Shown here in pieces: positions 1-8,287 of a stretch of DNA of 64,000 bases. A program made the position numbers and the translations under genes. The DNA comes from Caecitellus pseudoparvulus. Its lineage: Eukaryota; Bigyra: Bicosoecida. The stretch is taken from the NCBI GenBank assembly GCA_965644315.1, contig CBFFRQ010000094.1, positions 1 through 64,000 on the forward strand. The letters are read 5' to 3'. The notes below the pieces were generated by a model that saw only the letters and a list, made by a program, of their open reading frames with translations, did no database searches and was not told the DNA's origin. Positions within the stretch are counted from its first letter, which is position 1. Each line of letters opens with the position of its first letter.

Positions 1-3000
1 GGTGCCCGAGAACGGCACGCTGCTGGGCCGGTACGTCACCTCAGGCACATCGCCATCGTCACGTGCCGGCAGCTCGTGCGCCTTGTACTGTGCCGCATGC
101 TCGCTGGTGCCCGAGAACGGCACGCTGCTGGGCCGGTACGTCACCTCAGGCACATCGCCATCGTCACGTGCCGGCAGCTCGTGCGCCTTGTACTGTGCCG
201 CATGCTCGCTGGTGCCCGAGAACGGCACGCTGCTGGGCCGGTACGTCACCTCAGGCACATCGCCATCGTCACGTGCCGGCAGCTCGTGCGCCTTGTACTG
301 TGCCGCATGCTCGCTGGTGCCCGAGAACGGCACGCTGCTGGGCCGGTACGTCACCTCAGGCACATCGCCATCGTCACGTGCCGGCAGCTCGTGCGCCTTG
401 TACTGTGCCGCATGCTCGCTGGTGCCCGAGAACGGCACGCTGCTGGGCCGGTACGTCACCTCAGGCACATCGCCATCGTCACGTGCCGGCAGCTCGTGCG
501 CCTTGTACTGTGCCGCATGCTCACTGGTGCCCGAGAACGGCACGCTGCTGGGCCGGTACGTCACCTCAGGCACATCGCCATCGTCACGTGCCGGCAGCTC
601 GTGCGCCTTGTACTGTGCCGCATGCTCGCTGGTGCCCGAGAACGGCACGCTGCTGGGCCGGTACGTCACCTCAGGCACATCGCCATCGTCACGTGCCGGC
701 AGCTCGTGCGCCTTGTACTGTGCCGCATGCTCGCTGGTGCCCGAGAACGGCACGCTGCTGGGCCGGTACGTCACCTCAGGCACATCGCCATCGTCACGTG
801 CCGGCAGCTCGTGCGCCTTGTACTGTGCCGCATGCTCGCTGGTGCCCGAGAACGGCACGCTGCTGGGCCGGTACGTCACCTCAGGCACATCGCCATCGTC
901 ACGTGCCGGCAGCTCGTGCGCCTTGTACTGTGCCGCATGCTCACTGGTGCCCGAGAACGGCACGCTGCTGGGCCGGTACGTCACCTCAGGCACATCGCCA
1001 TCGTCACGTGCCGGCAGCTCGTGCGCCTTGTACTGTGCCGCATGCTCGCTGGTGCCCGAGAACGGCACGCTGCTGGGCCGGTACGTCACCTCAGGCACAT
1101 CGCCATCGTCACGTGCCGGCAGCTCGTGCGCCTTGTACTGTGCCGCATGCTCGCTGGTGCCCGAGAACGGCACGCTGCTGGGCCGGTACGTCACCTCAGG
1201 CACATCGCCATCGTCACGTGCCGGCAGCTCGTGCGCCTTGTACTGTGCCGCATGCTCGCTGGTGCCCGAGAACGGCACGCTGCTGGGCCGGTACGTCACC
1301 TCAGGCACATCGCCATCGTCACGTGCCGGCAGCTCGTGCGCCTTGTACTGTGCCGCATGCTCGCTGGTGCCCGAGAACGGCACGCTGCTGGGCCGGTACG
1401 TCACCTCAGGCACATCGCCATCGTCACGTGCCGGCAGCTCGTGCGCCTTGTACTGTGCCGCATGCTCGCTGGTGCCCGAGAACGGCACGCTGCTGGGCCG
1501 GTACGTCACCTCAGGCACATCGCCATCGTCACGTGCCGGCAGCTCGTGCGCCTTGTACTGTGCCGCATGCTCGCTGGTGCCCGAGAACGGCACGCTGCTG
1601 GGCCGGTACGTCACCTCAGGCACATCGCCATCGTCACGTGCCGGCAGCTCGTGCGCCTTGTACTGTGCCGCATGCTCGCTGGTGCCCGAGAACGGCACGC
1701 TGCTGGGCCGGTACGTCACCTCAGGCACATCGCCATCGTCACGTGCCGGCAGCTCGTGCGCCTTGTACTGTGCCGCATGCTCGCTGGTGCCCGAGAACGG
1801 CACGCTGCTGGGCCGGTACGTCACCTCAGGCACATCGCCATCGTCACGTGCCGGCAGCTCGTGCGCCTTGTACTGTGCCGCATGCTCACTGGTGCCCGAG
1901 AACGGCACGCTGCTGGGCCGGTACGTCACCTCAGGCACATCGCCATCGTCACGTGCCGGCAGCTCGTGCGCCTTGTACTGTGCCGCATGCTCACTGGTGC
2001 CCGAGAACGGCACGCTGCTGGGCCGGTACGTCACCTCAGGCACATCGCCATCGTCACGTGCCGGCAGCTCGTGCGCCTTGTACTGTGCCGCATGCTCACT
2101 GGTGCCCGAGAACGGCACGCTGCTGGGCCGGTACGTCACCTCAGGCACATCGCCATCGTCACGTGCCGGCAGCTCGTGCGCCTTGTACTGTGCCGCATGC
2201 TCGCTGGTGCCCGAGAACGGCACGCTGCTGGGCCGGTACGTCACCTCAGGCACATCGCCATCGTCACGTGCCGGCAGCTCGTGCGCCTTGTACTGTGCCG
2301 CATGCTCGCTGGTGCCCGAGAACGGCACGCTGCTGGGCCGGTACGTCACCTCAGGCACATCGCCATCGTCACGTGCCGGCAGCTCGTGCGCCTTGTACTG
2401 TGCCGCATGCTCGCTGGTGCCCGAGAACGGCACGCTGCTGGGCCGGTACGTCACCTCAGGCACATCGCCATCGTCACGTGCCGGCAGCTCGTGCGCCTTG
2501 TACTGTGCCGCATGCTCGCTGGTGCCCGAGAACGGCACGCTGCTGGGCCGGTACGTCACCTCAGGCACATCGCCATCGTCACGTGCCGGCAGCTCGTGCG
2601 CCTTGTACTGTGCCGCATGCTCGCTGGTGCCCGAGAACGGCACGCTGCTGGGCCGGTACGTCACCTCAGGCACATCGCCATCGTCACGTGCCGGCAGCTC
2701 GTGCGCCTTGTACTGTGCCGCATGCTCGCTGGTGCCCGAGAACGGCACGCTGCTGGGCCGGTACGTCACCTCAGGCACATCGCCATCGTCACGTGCCGGC
2801 AGCTCGTGCGCCTTGTACTGTGCCGCATGCTCGCTGGTGCCCGAGAACGGCACGCTGCTGGGCCGGTACGTCACCTCAGGCACATCGCCATCGTCACGTG
2901 CCGGCAGCTCGTGCGCCTTGTACTGTGCCGCATGCTCACTGGTGCCCGAGAACGGCACGCTGCTGGGCCGGTACGTCACCTCAGGCACATCGCCATCGTC

Positions 3001-6000
3001 ACGTGCCGGCAGCTCGTGCGCCTTGTACTGTGCCGCATGCTCGCTGGTGCCCGAGAACGGCACGCTGCTGGGCCGGTACGTCACCTCAGGCACATCGCCA
3101 TCGTCACGTGCCGGCAGCTCGTGCGCCTTGTACTGTGCCGCATGCTCGCTGGTGCCCGAGAACGGCACGCTGCTGGGCCGGTACGTCACCTCAGGCACAT
3201 CGCCATCGTCACGTGCCGGCAGCTCGTGCGCCTTGTACTGTGCCGCATGCTCGCTGGTGCCCGAGAACGGCACGCTGCTGGGCCGGTACGTCACCTCAGG
3301 CACATCGCCATCGTCACGTGCCGGCAGCTCGTGCGCCTTGTACTGTGCCGCATGCTCGCTGGTGCCCGAGAACGGCACGCTGCTGGGCCGGTACGTCACC
3401 TCAGGCACATCGCCATCGTCACGTGCCGGCAGCTCGTGCGCCTTGTACTGTGCCGCATGCTCGCTGGTGCCCGAGAACGGCACGCTGCTGGGCCGGTACG
3501 TCACCTCAGGCACATCGCCATCGTCACGTGCCGGCAGCTCGTGCGCCTTGTACTGTGCCGCATGCTCGCTGGTGCCCGAGAACGGCACGCTGCTGGGCCG
3601 GTACGTCACCTCAGGCACATCGCCATCGTCACGTGCCGGCAGCTCGTGCGCCTTGTACTGTGCCGCATGCTCGCTGGTGCCCGAGAACGGCACGCTGCTG
3701 GGCCGGTACGTCACCTCAGGCACATCGCCATCGTCACGTGCCGGCAGCTCGTGCGCCTTGTACTGTGCCGCATGCTCACTGGTGCCCGAGAACGGCACGC
3801 TGCTGGGCCGGTACGTCACCTCAGGCACATCGCCATCGTCACGTGCCGGCAGCTCGTGCGCCTTGTACTGTGCCGCATGCTCGCTGGTGCCCGAGAACGG
3901 CACGCTGCTGGGCCGGTACGTCACCTCAGGCACATCGCCATCGTCACGTGCCGGCAGCTCGTGCGCCTTGTACTGTGCCGCATGCTCGCTGGTGCCCGAG
4001 AACGGCACGCTGCTGGGCCGGTACGTCACCTCAGGCACATCGCCATCGTCACGTGCCGGCAGCTCGTGCGCCTTGTACTGTGCCGCATGCTCGCTGGTGC
4101 CCGAGAACGGCACGCTGCTGGGCCGGTACGTCACCTCAGGCACATCGCCATCGTCACGTGCCGGCAGCTCGTGCGCCTTGTACTGTGCCGCATGCTCGCT
4201 GGTGCCCGAGAACGGCACGCTGCTGGGCCGGTACGTCACCTCAGGCACATCGCCATCGTCACGTGCCGGCAGCTCGTGCGCCTTGTACTGTGCCGCATGC
4301 TCGCTGGTGCCCGAGAACGGCACGCTGCTGGGCCGGTACGTCACCTCAGGCACATCGCCATCGTCACGTGCCGGCAGCTCGTGCGCCTTGTACTGTGCCG
4401 CATGCTCGCTGGTGCCCGAGAACGGCACGCTGCTGGGCCGGTACGTCACCTCAGGCACATCGCCATCGTCACGTGCCGGCAGCTCGTGCGCCTTGTACTG
4501 TGCCGCATGCTCGCTGGTGCCCGAGAACGGCACGCTGCTGGGCCGGTACGTCACCTCAGGCACATCGCCATCGTCACGTGCCGGCAGCTCGTGCGCCTTG
4601 TACTGTGCCGCATGCTCACTGGTGCCCGAGAACGGCACGCTGCTGGGCCGGTACGTCACCTCAGGCACATCGCCATCGTCACGTGCCGGCAGCTCGTGCG
4701 CCTTGTACTGTGCCGCATGCTCGCTGGTGCCCGAGAACGGCACGCTGCTGGGCCGGTACGTCACCTCAGGCACATCGCCATCGTCACGTGCCGGCAGCTC
4801 GTGCGCCTTGTACTGTGCCGCATGCTCGCTGGTGCCCGAGAACGGCACGCTGCTGGGCCGGTACGTCACCTCAGGCACATCGCCATCGTCACGTGCCGGC
4901 AGCTCGTGCGCCTTGTACTGTGCCGCATGCTCGCTGGTGCCCGAGAACGGCACGCTGCTGGGCCGGTACGTCACCTCAGGCACATCGCCATCGTCACGTG
5001 CCGGCAGCTCGTGCGCCTTGTACTGTGCCGCATGCTCGCTGGTGCCCGAGAACGGCACGCTGCTGGGCCGGTACGTCACCTCAGGCACATCGCCATCGTC
5101 ACGTGCCGGCAGCTCGTGCGCCTTGTACTGTGCCGCATGCTCGCTGGTGCCCGAGAACGGCACGCTGCTGGGCCGGTACGTCACCTCAGGCACATCGCCA
5201 TCGTCACGTGCCGGCAGCTCGTGCGCCTTGTACTGTGCCGCATGCTCGCTGGTGCCCGAGAACGGCACGCTGCTGGGCCGGTACGTCACCTCAGGCACAT
5301 CGCCATCGTCACGTGCCGGCAGCTCGTGCGCCTTGTACTGTGCCGCATGCTCGCTGGTGCCCGAGAACGGCACGCTGCTGGGCCGGTACGTCACCTCAGG
5401 CACATCGCCATCGTCACGTGCCGGCAGCTCGTGCGCCTTGTACTGTGCCGCATGCTCACTGGTGCCCGAGAACGGCACGCTGCTGGGCCGGTACGTCACC
5501 TCAGGCACATCGCCATCGTCACGTGCCGGCAGCTCGTGCGCCTTGTACTGTGCCGCATGCTCGCTGGTGCCCGAGAACGGCACGCTGCTGGGCCGGTACG
5601 TCACCTCAGGCACATCGCCATCGTCACGTGCCGGCAGCTCGTGCGCCTTGTACTGTGCCGCATGCTCGCTGGTGCCCGAGAACGGCACGCTGCTGGGCCG
5701 GTACGTCACCTCAGGCACATCGCCATCGTCACGTGCCGGCAGCTCGTGCGCCTTGTACTGTGCCGCATGCTCGCTGGTGCCCGAGAACGGCACGCTGCTG
5801 GGCCGGTACGTCACCTCAGGCACATCGCCATCGTCACGTGCCGGCAGCTCGTGCGCCTTGTACTGTGCCGCATGCTCGCTGGTGCCCGAGAACGGCACGC
5901 TGCTGGGCCGGTACGTCACCTCAGGCACATCGCCATCGTCACGTGCCGGCAGCTCGTGCGCCTTGTACTGTGCCGCATGCTCGCTGGTGCCCGAGAACGG

Positions 6001-6090
6001 CACGCTGCTGGGCCGGTACGTCACCTCAGGCACATCGCCATCGTCACGTGCCGGCAGCTCGTGCGCCTTGTACTGTGCCGCATGCTCGCT
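1..6090 (-). repeat. 105-bp tandem array, 58 copies, coding for 35-aa SAXO repeats
   Basis: The array has 58 head-to-tail copies of exactly 105 bp (35 codons), then one degenerate copy (6091-about 6195). All copies are identical except for position 103 of the unit (plus-strand G or A). The A variant occurs in copies 5, 9, 18, 19, 20, 28, 36, 44 and 52 (bases 523, 943, 1888, 1993, 2098, 2938, 3778, 4618, 5458). From copy 20 on, the variant recurs every 840 bp, so an 8-copy block is superimposed on the monomer. Near-identity means recent homogenisation or expansion, and the true copy number may differ from that assembled here. Confidence 0.97.
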
Positions 6091-7236
6091 GGTGCCCGAG
6101 AATGGAGCGGAAGGTCGAAGCTGAGATTTGTTTGAGTGTGGCATTCGGCTTCGTGGCAGCTCATGTCTGATGTAGTCATTTTGTGAAGTAGTTTTGCCCT
6201 TGAATGGAAGTGGCTTTGGTCGCGTGATAGGGCTCGGAACAATCGCTTGCCTTTCGGGCAATGTATGCCTGATGAAGTCCGCCTTGGTTGTTGTGGTGCC
6301 TTCTAGCTTTAAGTGCGAAGGCACCCAGGCTTTGTGCTCGACTGGGGTTCGAGCAAGCTCGACGTACTTCCGCGTGTACTCAGCTGTGTGCTCCGAGACT
6401 CCCTGAAATGGCTGACTGGCCCTGGAAGGGGCCGATGGGAGTTGAGTTTGTTGATCTTGTGTTGGCAGCTCGTGTCGCACGAATGCAGCAGCAGAAGTGG
6501 ACGTAGCTTCGAACTTCAATGCCGGGCGTGGCTTCACTTCCGCTTGTCTGACAGCCGCGTCCCCTGACCGGCTAGGGATTGCATGCTTCGTGAATGCAGC
6601 ACGGCTCTCGGTGATGCCGTCAAGTTTTGGTCGAGACGATGCACGTGTGGAGGACGGGACAGGAGGGGGCATAGCACGCTGCAAATCCACCCACTTCTTG
6701 TAGTACTCAGACCTGTACTCGGTGTCAGTTTGGAGGGGAGGGCGGGGCTTGCCTGAGCCTGCTCCGGTTGACACACTGCCCTTTACTGCACTGCCTGGGT
6801 CTGAGGGCAGTGCATGCTTCACAAACGCTGCCTGTGAAGTGGTAACCCCTTCGAACTTGGGGCGGCTTGGTAGGGAGCCGCGTTCAGAGTCTCGCTGGCC
6901 ATGCGAGGAGCTTGCACGTCCCTGTAGAGCGCCGTGCCCAAGGGATTTTCTGGATTCCAGGGGCCAGGGCACGTACTCTCGCTTGTACTCTGTTCGATAG
7001 GAAGGCCTGCGCCTGGCCGTGGACGGAGAGACGCGCCCAACAGAGCTAGACCTGCTGGAAACCCCAGATGGCGCAGGTGCAAGAGGTGCTGGTTGCGGTC
7101 TAAGGCGAGGGGTGGGGGTCTTGCTCCTTGTCTGAGAAGTCAGTGGGGCCGTCGGCGGAGCTGCACGGGCCACCGCCTGTTCGAAGGTCATGACACGTTT
7201 GGGAGCTGGTTCGTGCAGCGGATAGTGCGACGCCAT
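1..7236 (-). CDS. Giant MAP6/SAXO-type microtubule-associated protein (3' partial)
   Basis: This is a minus-strand frame without stop codons from 7287 to the left edge. The first in-frame ATG is at 7236-7234, giving at least 2,412 residues with the C-terminus outside the window. The unique N-terminal part (about 378 aa) alternates tyrosine/basic blocks (TEYKREYVPWP near 6980; TEYRSEYYKKW near 6710; EYTRKYVEL near 6370) with blocks such as KFEGVTTSQAAFVKHALP and PFKGKTTSQNDYIRHELP. This alternation is the Mn-module pattern of MAP6/STOP and SAXO proteins, which bind and stabilise axonemal and other stable microtubules. From 6090 down, one 35-residue unit (VPFSGTSEHAAQYKAHELPA plus 15 more residues) is repeated 58 times. 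Characterised SAXO proteins are a few hundred residues, so this one is exceptionally long. The single variable base in the array is synonymous in this frame. A candidate 3' splice site (TTCGCAG, exon from 7252) lies just upstream of the ATG, so a 5' exon is possible. Family call inferred from motif pattern. Confidence 0.85.
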   Translation of the reverse strand, partial: MASHYPLHEPAPKRVMTFEQAVARAAPPTAPLTSQTRSKTPTPRLRPQPAPLAPAPSGVSSRSSSVGRVSPSTARRRPSYRTEYKREYVPWPLESRKSLGHGALQGRASSSHGQRDSERGSLPSRPKFEGVTTSQAAFVKHALPSDPGSAVKGSVSTGAGSGKPRPPLQTDTEYRSEYYKKWVDLQRAMPPPVPSSTRASSRPKLDGITESRAAFTKHAIPSRSGDAAVRQAEVKPRPALKFEATSTSAAAFVRHELPTQDQQTQLPSAPSRASQPFQGVSEHTAEYTRKYVELARTPVEHKAWVPSHLKLEGTTTTKADFIRHTLPERQAIVPSPITRPKPLPFKGKTTSQNDYIRHELPRSRMPHSNKSQLRPSAPFSGTSEHAAQYKAHELPARDDGDVPEVTYRPSSVPFSGTSEHAAQYKAHELPARDDGDVPEVTYRPSSVPFSGTSEHAAQYKAHELPARDDGDVPEVTYRPSSVPFSGTSEHAAQYKAHELPARDDGDVPEVTYRPSSVPFSGTSEHAAQYKAHELPARDDGDVPEVTYRPSSVPFSGTSEHAAQYKAHELPARDDGDVPEVTYRPSSVPFSGTSEHAAQYKAHELPARDDGDVPEVTYRPSSVPFSGTSEHAAQYKAHELPARDDGDVPEVTYRPSSVPFSGTSEHAAQYKAHELPARDDGDVPEVTYRPSSVPFSGTSEHAAQYKAHELPARDDGDVPEVTYRPSSVPFSGTSEHAAQYKAHELPARDDGDVPEVTYRPSSVPFSGTSEHAAQYKAHELPARDDGDVPEVTYRPSSVPFSGTSEHAAQYKAHELPARDDGDVPEVTYRPSSVPFSGTSEHAAQYKAHELPARDDGDVPEVTYRPSSVPFSGTSEHAAQYKAHELPARDDGDVPEVTYRPSSVPFSGTSEHAAQYKAHELPARDDGDVPEVTYRPSSVPFSGTSEHAAQYKAHELPARDDGDVPEVTYRPSSVPFSGTSEHAAQYKAHELPARDDGDVPEVTYRPSSVPFSGTSEHAAQYKAHELPARDDGDVPEVTYRPSSVPFSGTSEHAAQYKAHELPARDDGDVPEVTYRPSSVPFSGTSEHAAQYKAHELPARDDGDVPEVTYRPSSVPFSGTSEHAAQYKAHELPARDDGDVPEVTYRPSSVPFSGTSEHAAQYKAHELPARDDGDVPEVTYRPSSVPFSGTSEHAAQYKAHELPARDDGDVPEVTYRPSSVPFSGTSEHAAQYKAHELPARDDGDVPEVTYRPSSVPFSGTSEHAAQYKAHELPARDDGDVPEVTYRPSSVPFSGTSEHAAQYKAHELPARDDGDVPEVTYRPSSVPFSGTSEHAAQYKAHELPARDDGDVPEVTYRPSSVPFSGTSEHAAQYKAHELPARDDGDVPEVTYRPSSVPFSGTSEHAAQYKAHELPARDDGDVPEVTYRPSSVPFSGTSEHAAQYKAHELPARDDGDVPEVTYRPSSVPFSGTSEHAAQYKAHELPARDDGDVPEVTYRPSSVPFSGTSEHAAQYKAHELPARDDGDVPEVTYRPSSVPFSGTSEHAAQYKAHELPARDDGDVPEVTYRPSSVPFSGTSEHAAQYKAHELPARDDGDVPEVTYRPSSVPFSGTSEHAAQYKAHELPARDDGDVPEVTYRPSSVPFSGTSEHAAQYKAHELPARDDGDVPEVTYRPSSVPFSGTSEHAAQYKAHELPARDDGDVPEVTYRPSSVPFSGTSEHAAQYKAHELPARDDGDVPEVTYRPSSVPFSGTSEHAAQYKAHELPARDDGDVPEVTYRPSSVPFSGTSEHAAQYKAHELPARDDGDVPEVTYRPSSVPFSGTSEHAAQYKAHELPARDDGDVPEVTYRPSSVPFSGTSEHAAQYKAHELPARDDGDVPEVTYRPSSVPFSGTSEHAAQYKAHELPARDDGDVPEVTYRPSSVPFSGTSEHAAQYKAHELPARDDGDVPEVTYRPSSVPFSGTSEHAAQYKAHELPARDDGDVPEVTYRPSSVPFSGTSEHAAQYKAHELPARDDGDVPEVTYRPSSVPFSGTSEHAAQYKAHELPARDDGDVPEVTYRPSSVPFSGTSEHAAQYKAHELPARDDGDVPEVTYRPSSVPFSGTSEHAAQYKAHELPARDDGDVPEVTYRPSSVPFSGTSEHAAQYKAHELPARDDGDVPEVTYRPSSVPFSGTSEHAAQYKAHELPARDDGDVPEVTYRPSSVPFSGTSEHAAQYKAHELPARDDGDVPEVTYRPSSVPFSGTSEHAAQYKAHELPARDDGDVPEVTYRPSSVPFSGTSEHAAQYKAHELPARDDGDVPEVTYRPSSVPFSGTSEHAAQYKAHELPARDDGDVPEVTYRPSSVPFSGTSEHAAQYKAHELPARDDGDVPEVTYRPSSVPFSGTSEHAAQYKAHELPARDDGDVPEVTYRPSSVPFSGT

Positions 7237-8287
7237 GATGCTATTCGAGTATCTGCGAACGCAGAGCAAGGAGGAATGGTGCAGTATTTAGAGTTACAGG
7301 GTGGTGTGACATGCAGTCGCCTTTCGAGGCGTGGGACAGCCCCTGGCGACTGCCAGCTGTGCGGAGGCGACGCTGGTCCCAGTTGCTCCTACTGCACTGC
7401 CTCAGCCTGGAGTTGCACATGCTGGATCTCAGCGCTCTCAGCTCTGAGCAGAACAAAGCTACGACGTACGAGGGTAAGGACTCTGTCGAATATTGCTTGT
7501 GATTCTAGTGGACGAAGTAGGGACCAGGAGGCCTGGTTTTTCTCAGGCTTCACCTGCAGAAGGTGGTGGCAATTTCCGCAGTGCGCCGAGCAGGCTCAAG
7601 AGCCACCCGTCGACTCGTACACGAACACCACATTCAACTTCATGAAAAAATAAAGCAAACACACTGTCGTTAGCCTTGAGGGTCGTCATTGTTTTGACTC
7701 AGCGCTCCATATTTGCGCTGGAGGGGTGTGCGCAATCTGCCGATGTGGTGGGGCTTCGTCCCTCACTCTAGTTCAGCTGCATGGACACATCCGCCCCTTG
7801 CACTGCCATCGTCCGGCGCACGCCAAAGGCAAGTGGTGCAGCAGACGTGCAAGCACATTTACCTGCCCAGCACAGTCCTCTGCGTGGAAAGTCTCTGCCA
7901 GAGGCGTGTTGGAGGGAGGTGTTTCGATGGCTGGAAGGCTGGGATCGAGCGCGCGGCTTCGGGCAGACGGCCAAGGTGCGCCCTGGCGATGACTTTAGGT
8001 GACAACCACTGTAGTTGCATGCATGCATTCATCTCGCAGGTAGCGGCTTCGTTTCTGGCGAGTGACGGCCTGTGGCGCGAGGCTTGCATGAACGAGTGAG
8101 TCGTTCGAGCGCCAGAACCTTACCTGAGCTGCGACGAGTGCCAAATCGATTCGCGCACCCCTTGGCAGATTCGGCACGGACCCTTGCTGTGGCCAGGGCG
8201 GCGAAGGCGCAGCAAAGCAGCTGTACACAGTGCAGTACCGCGCTCTGCGCTTCATTGCCTCGGAGGGTGCCGCGTCGGCGCAGCAGC
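7237..8287. other. Intergenic region, SAXO promoter/5'UTR and RAE1 3' flank
   Basis: This spacer of about 1.05 kb separates two minus-strand genes. It contains one AATTTCCGCA element (7571-7580), a candidate 3' splice site (CTG at 7253-7255 on plus) just ahead of the SAXO start, and an A-rich tract with AATAAA-like sequence near 7645. Short open frames on both strands show no recognisable domain. I see no convincing gene here, but a small 5' exon of the SAXO gene could be hidden in it. Confidence 0.5.
7571..7580 (+). promoter_or_regulatory. AATTTCCGCA element
   Basis: One exact copy of the recurrent noncoding element, 335 bp upstream of the SAXO start codon. See the finding on this element for the other positions. 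Confidence 0.4.

Noticed and set aside
1-6090. CRISPR-like array
   Set aside because: There are no variable spacers; every 105-bp unit is the same apart from one base, and the region is in a eukaryotic coding frame.
2-6170. Three plus-strand reading frames of about 2,020-2,040 codons across the 105-bp array
   Set aside because: The unit length is a multiple of three and lacks plus-strand stops, so open frames arise automatically. Their peptides resemble nothing, whereas the minus-strand frame continues in register into recognisable SAXO-like modules.
6934-7653. Plus-strand 239-codon frame
   Set aside because: It overlaps the SAXO N-terminus antisense and crosses into the spacer; the peptide is Cys/Arg/Trp rich with no domain. 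It ends by chance in an A-rich tract.
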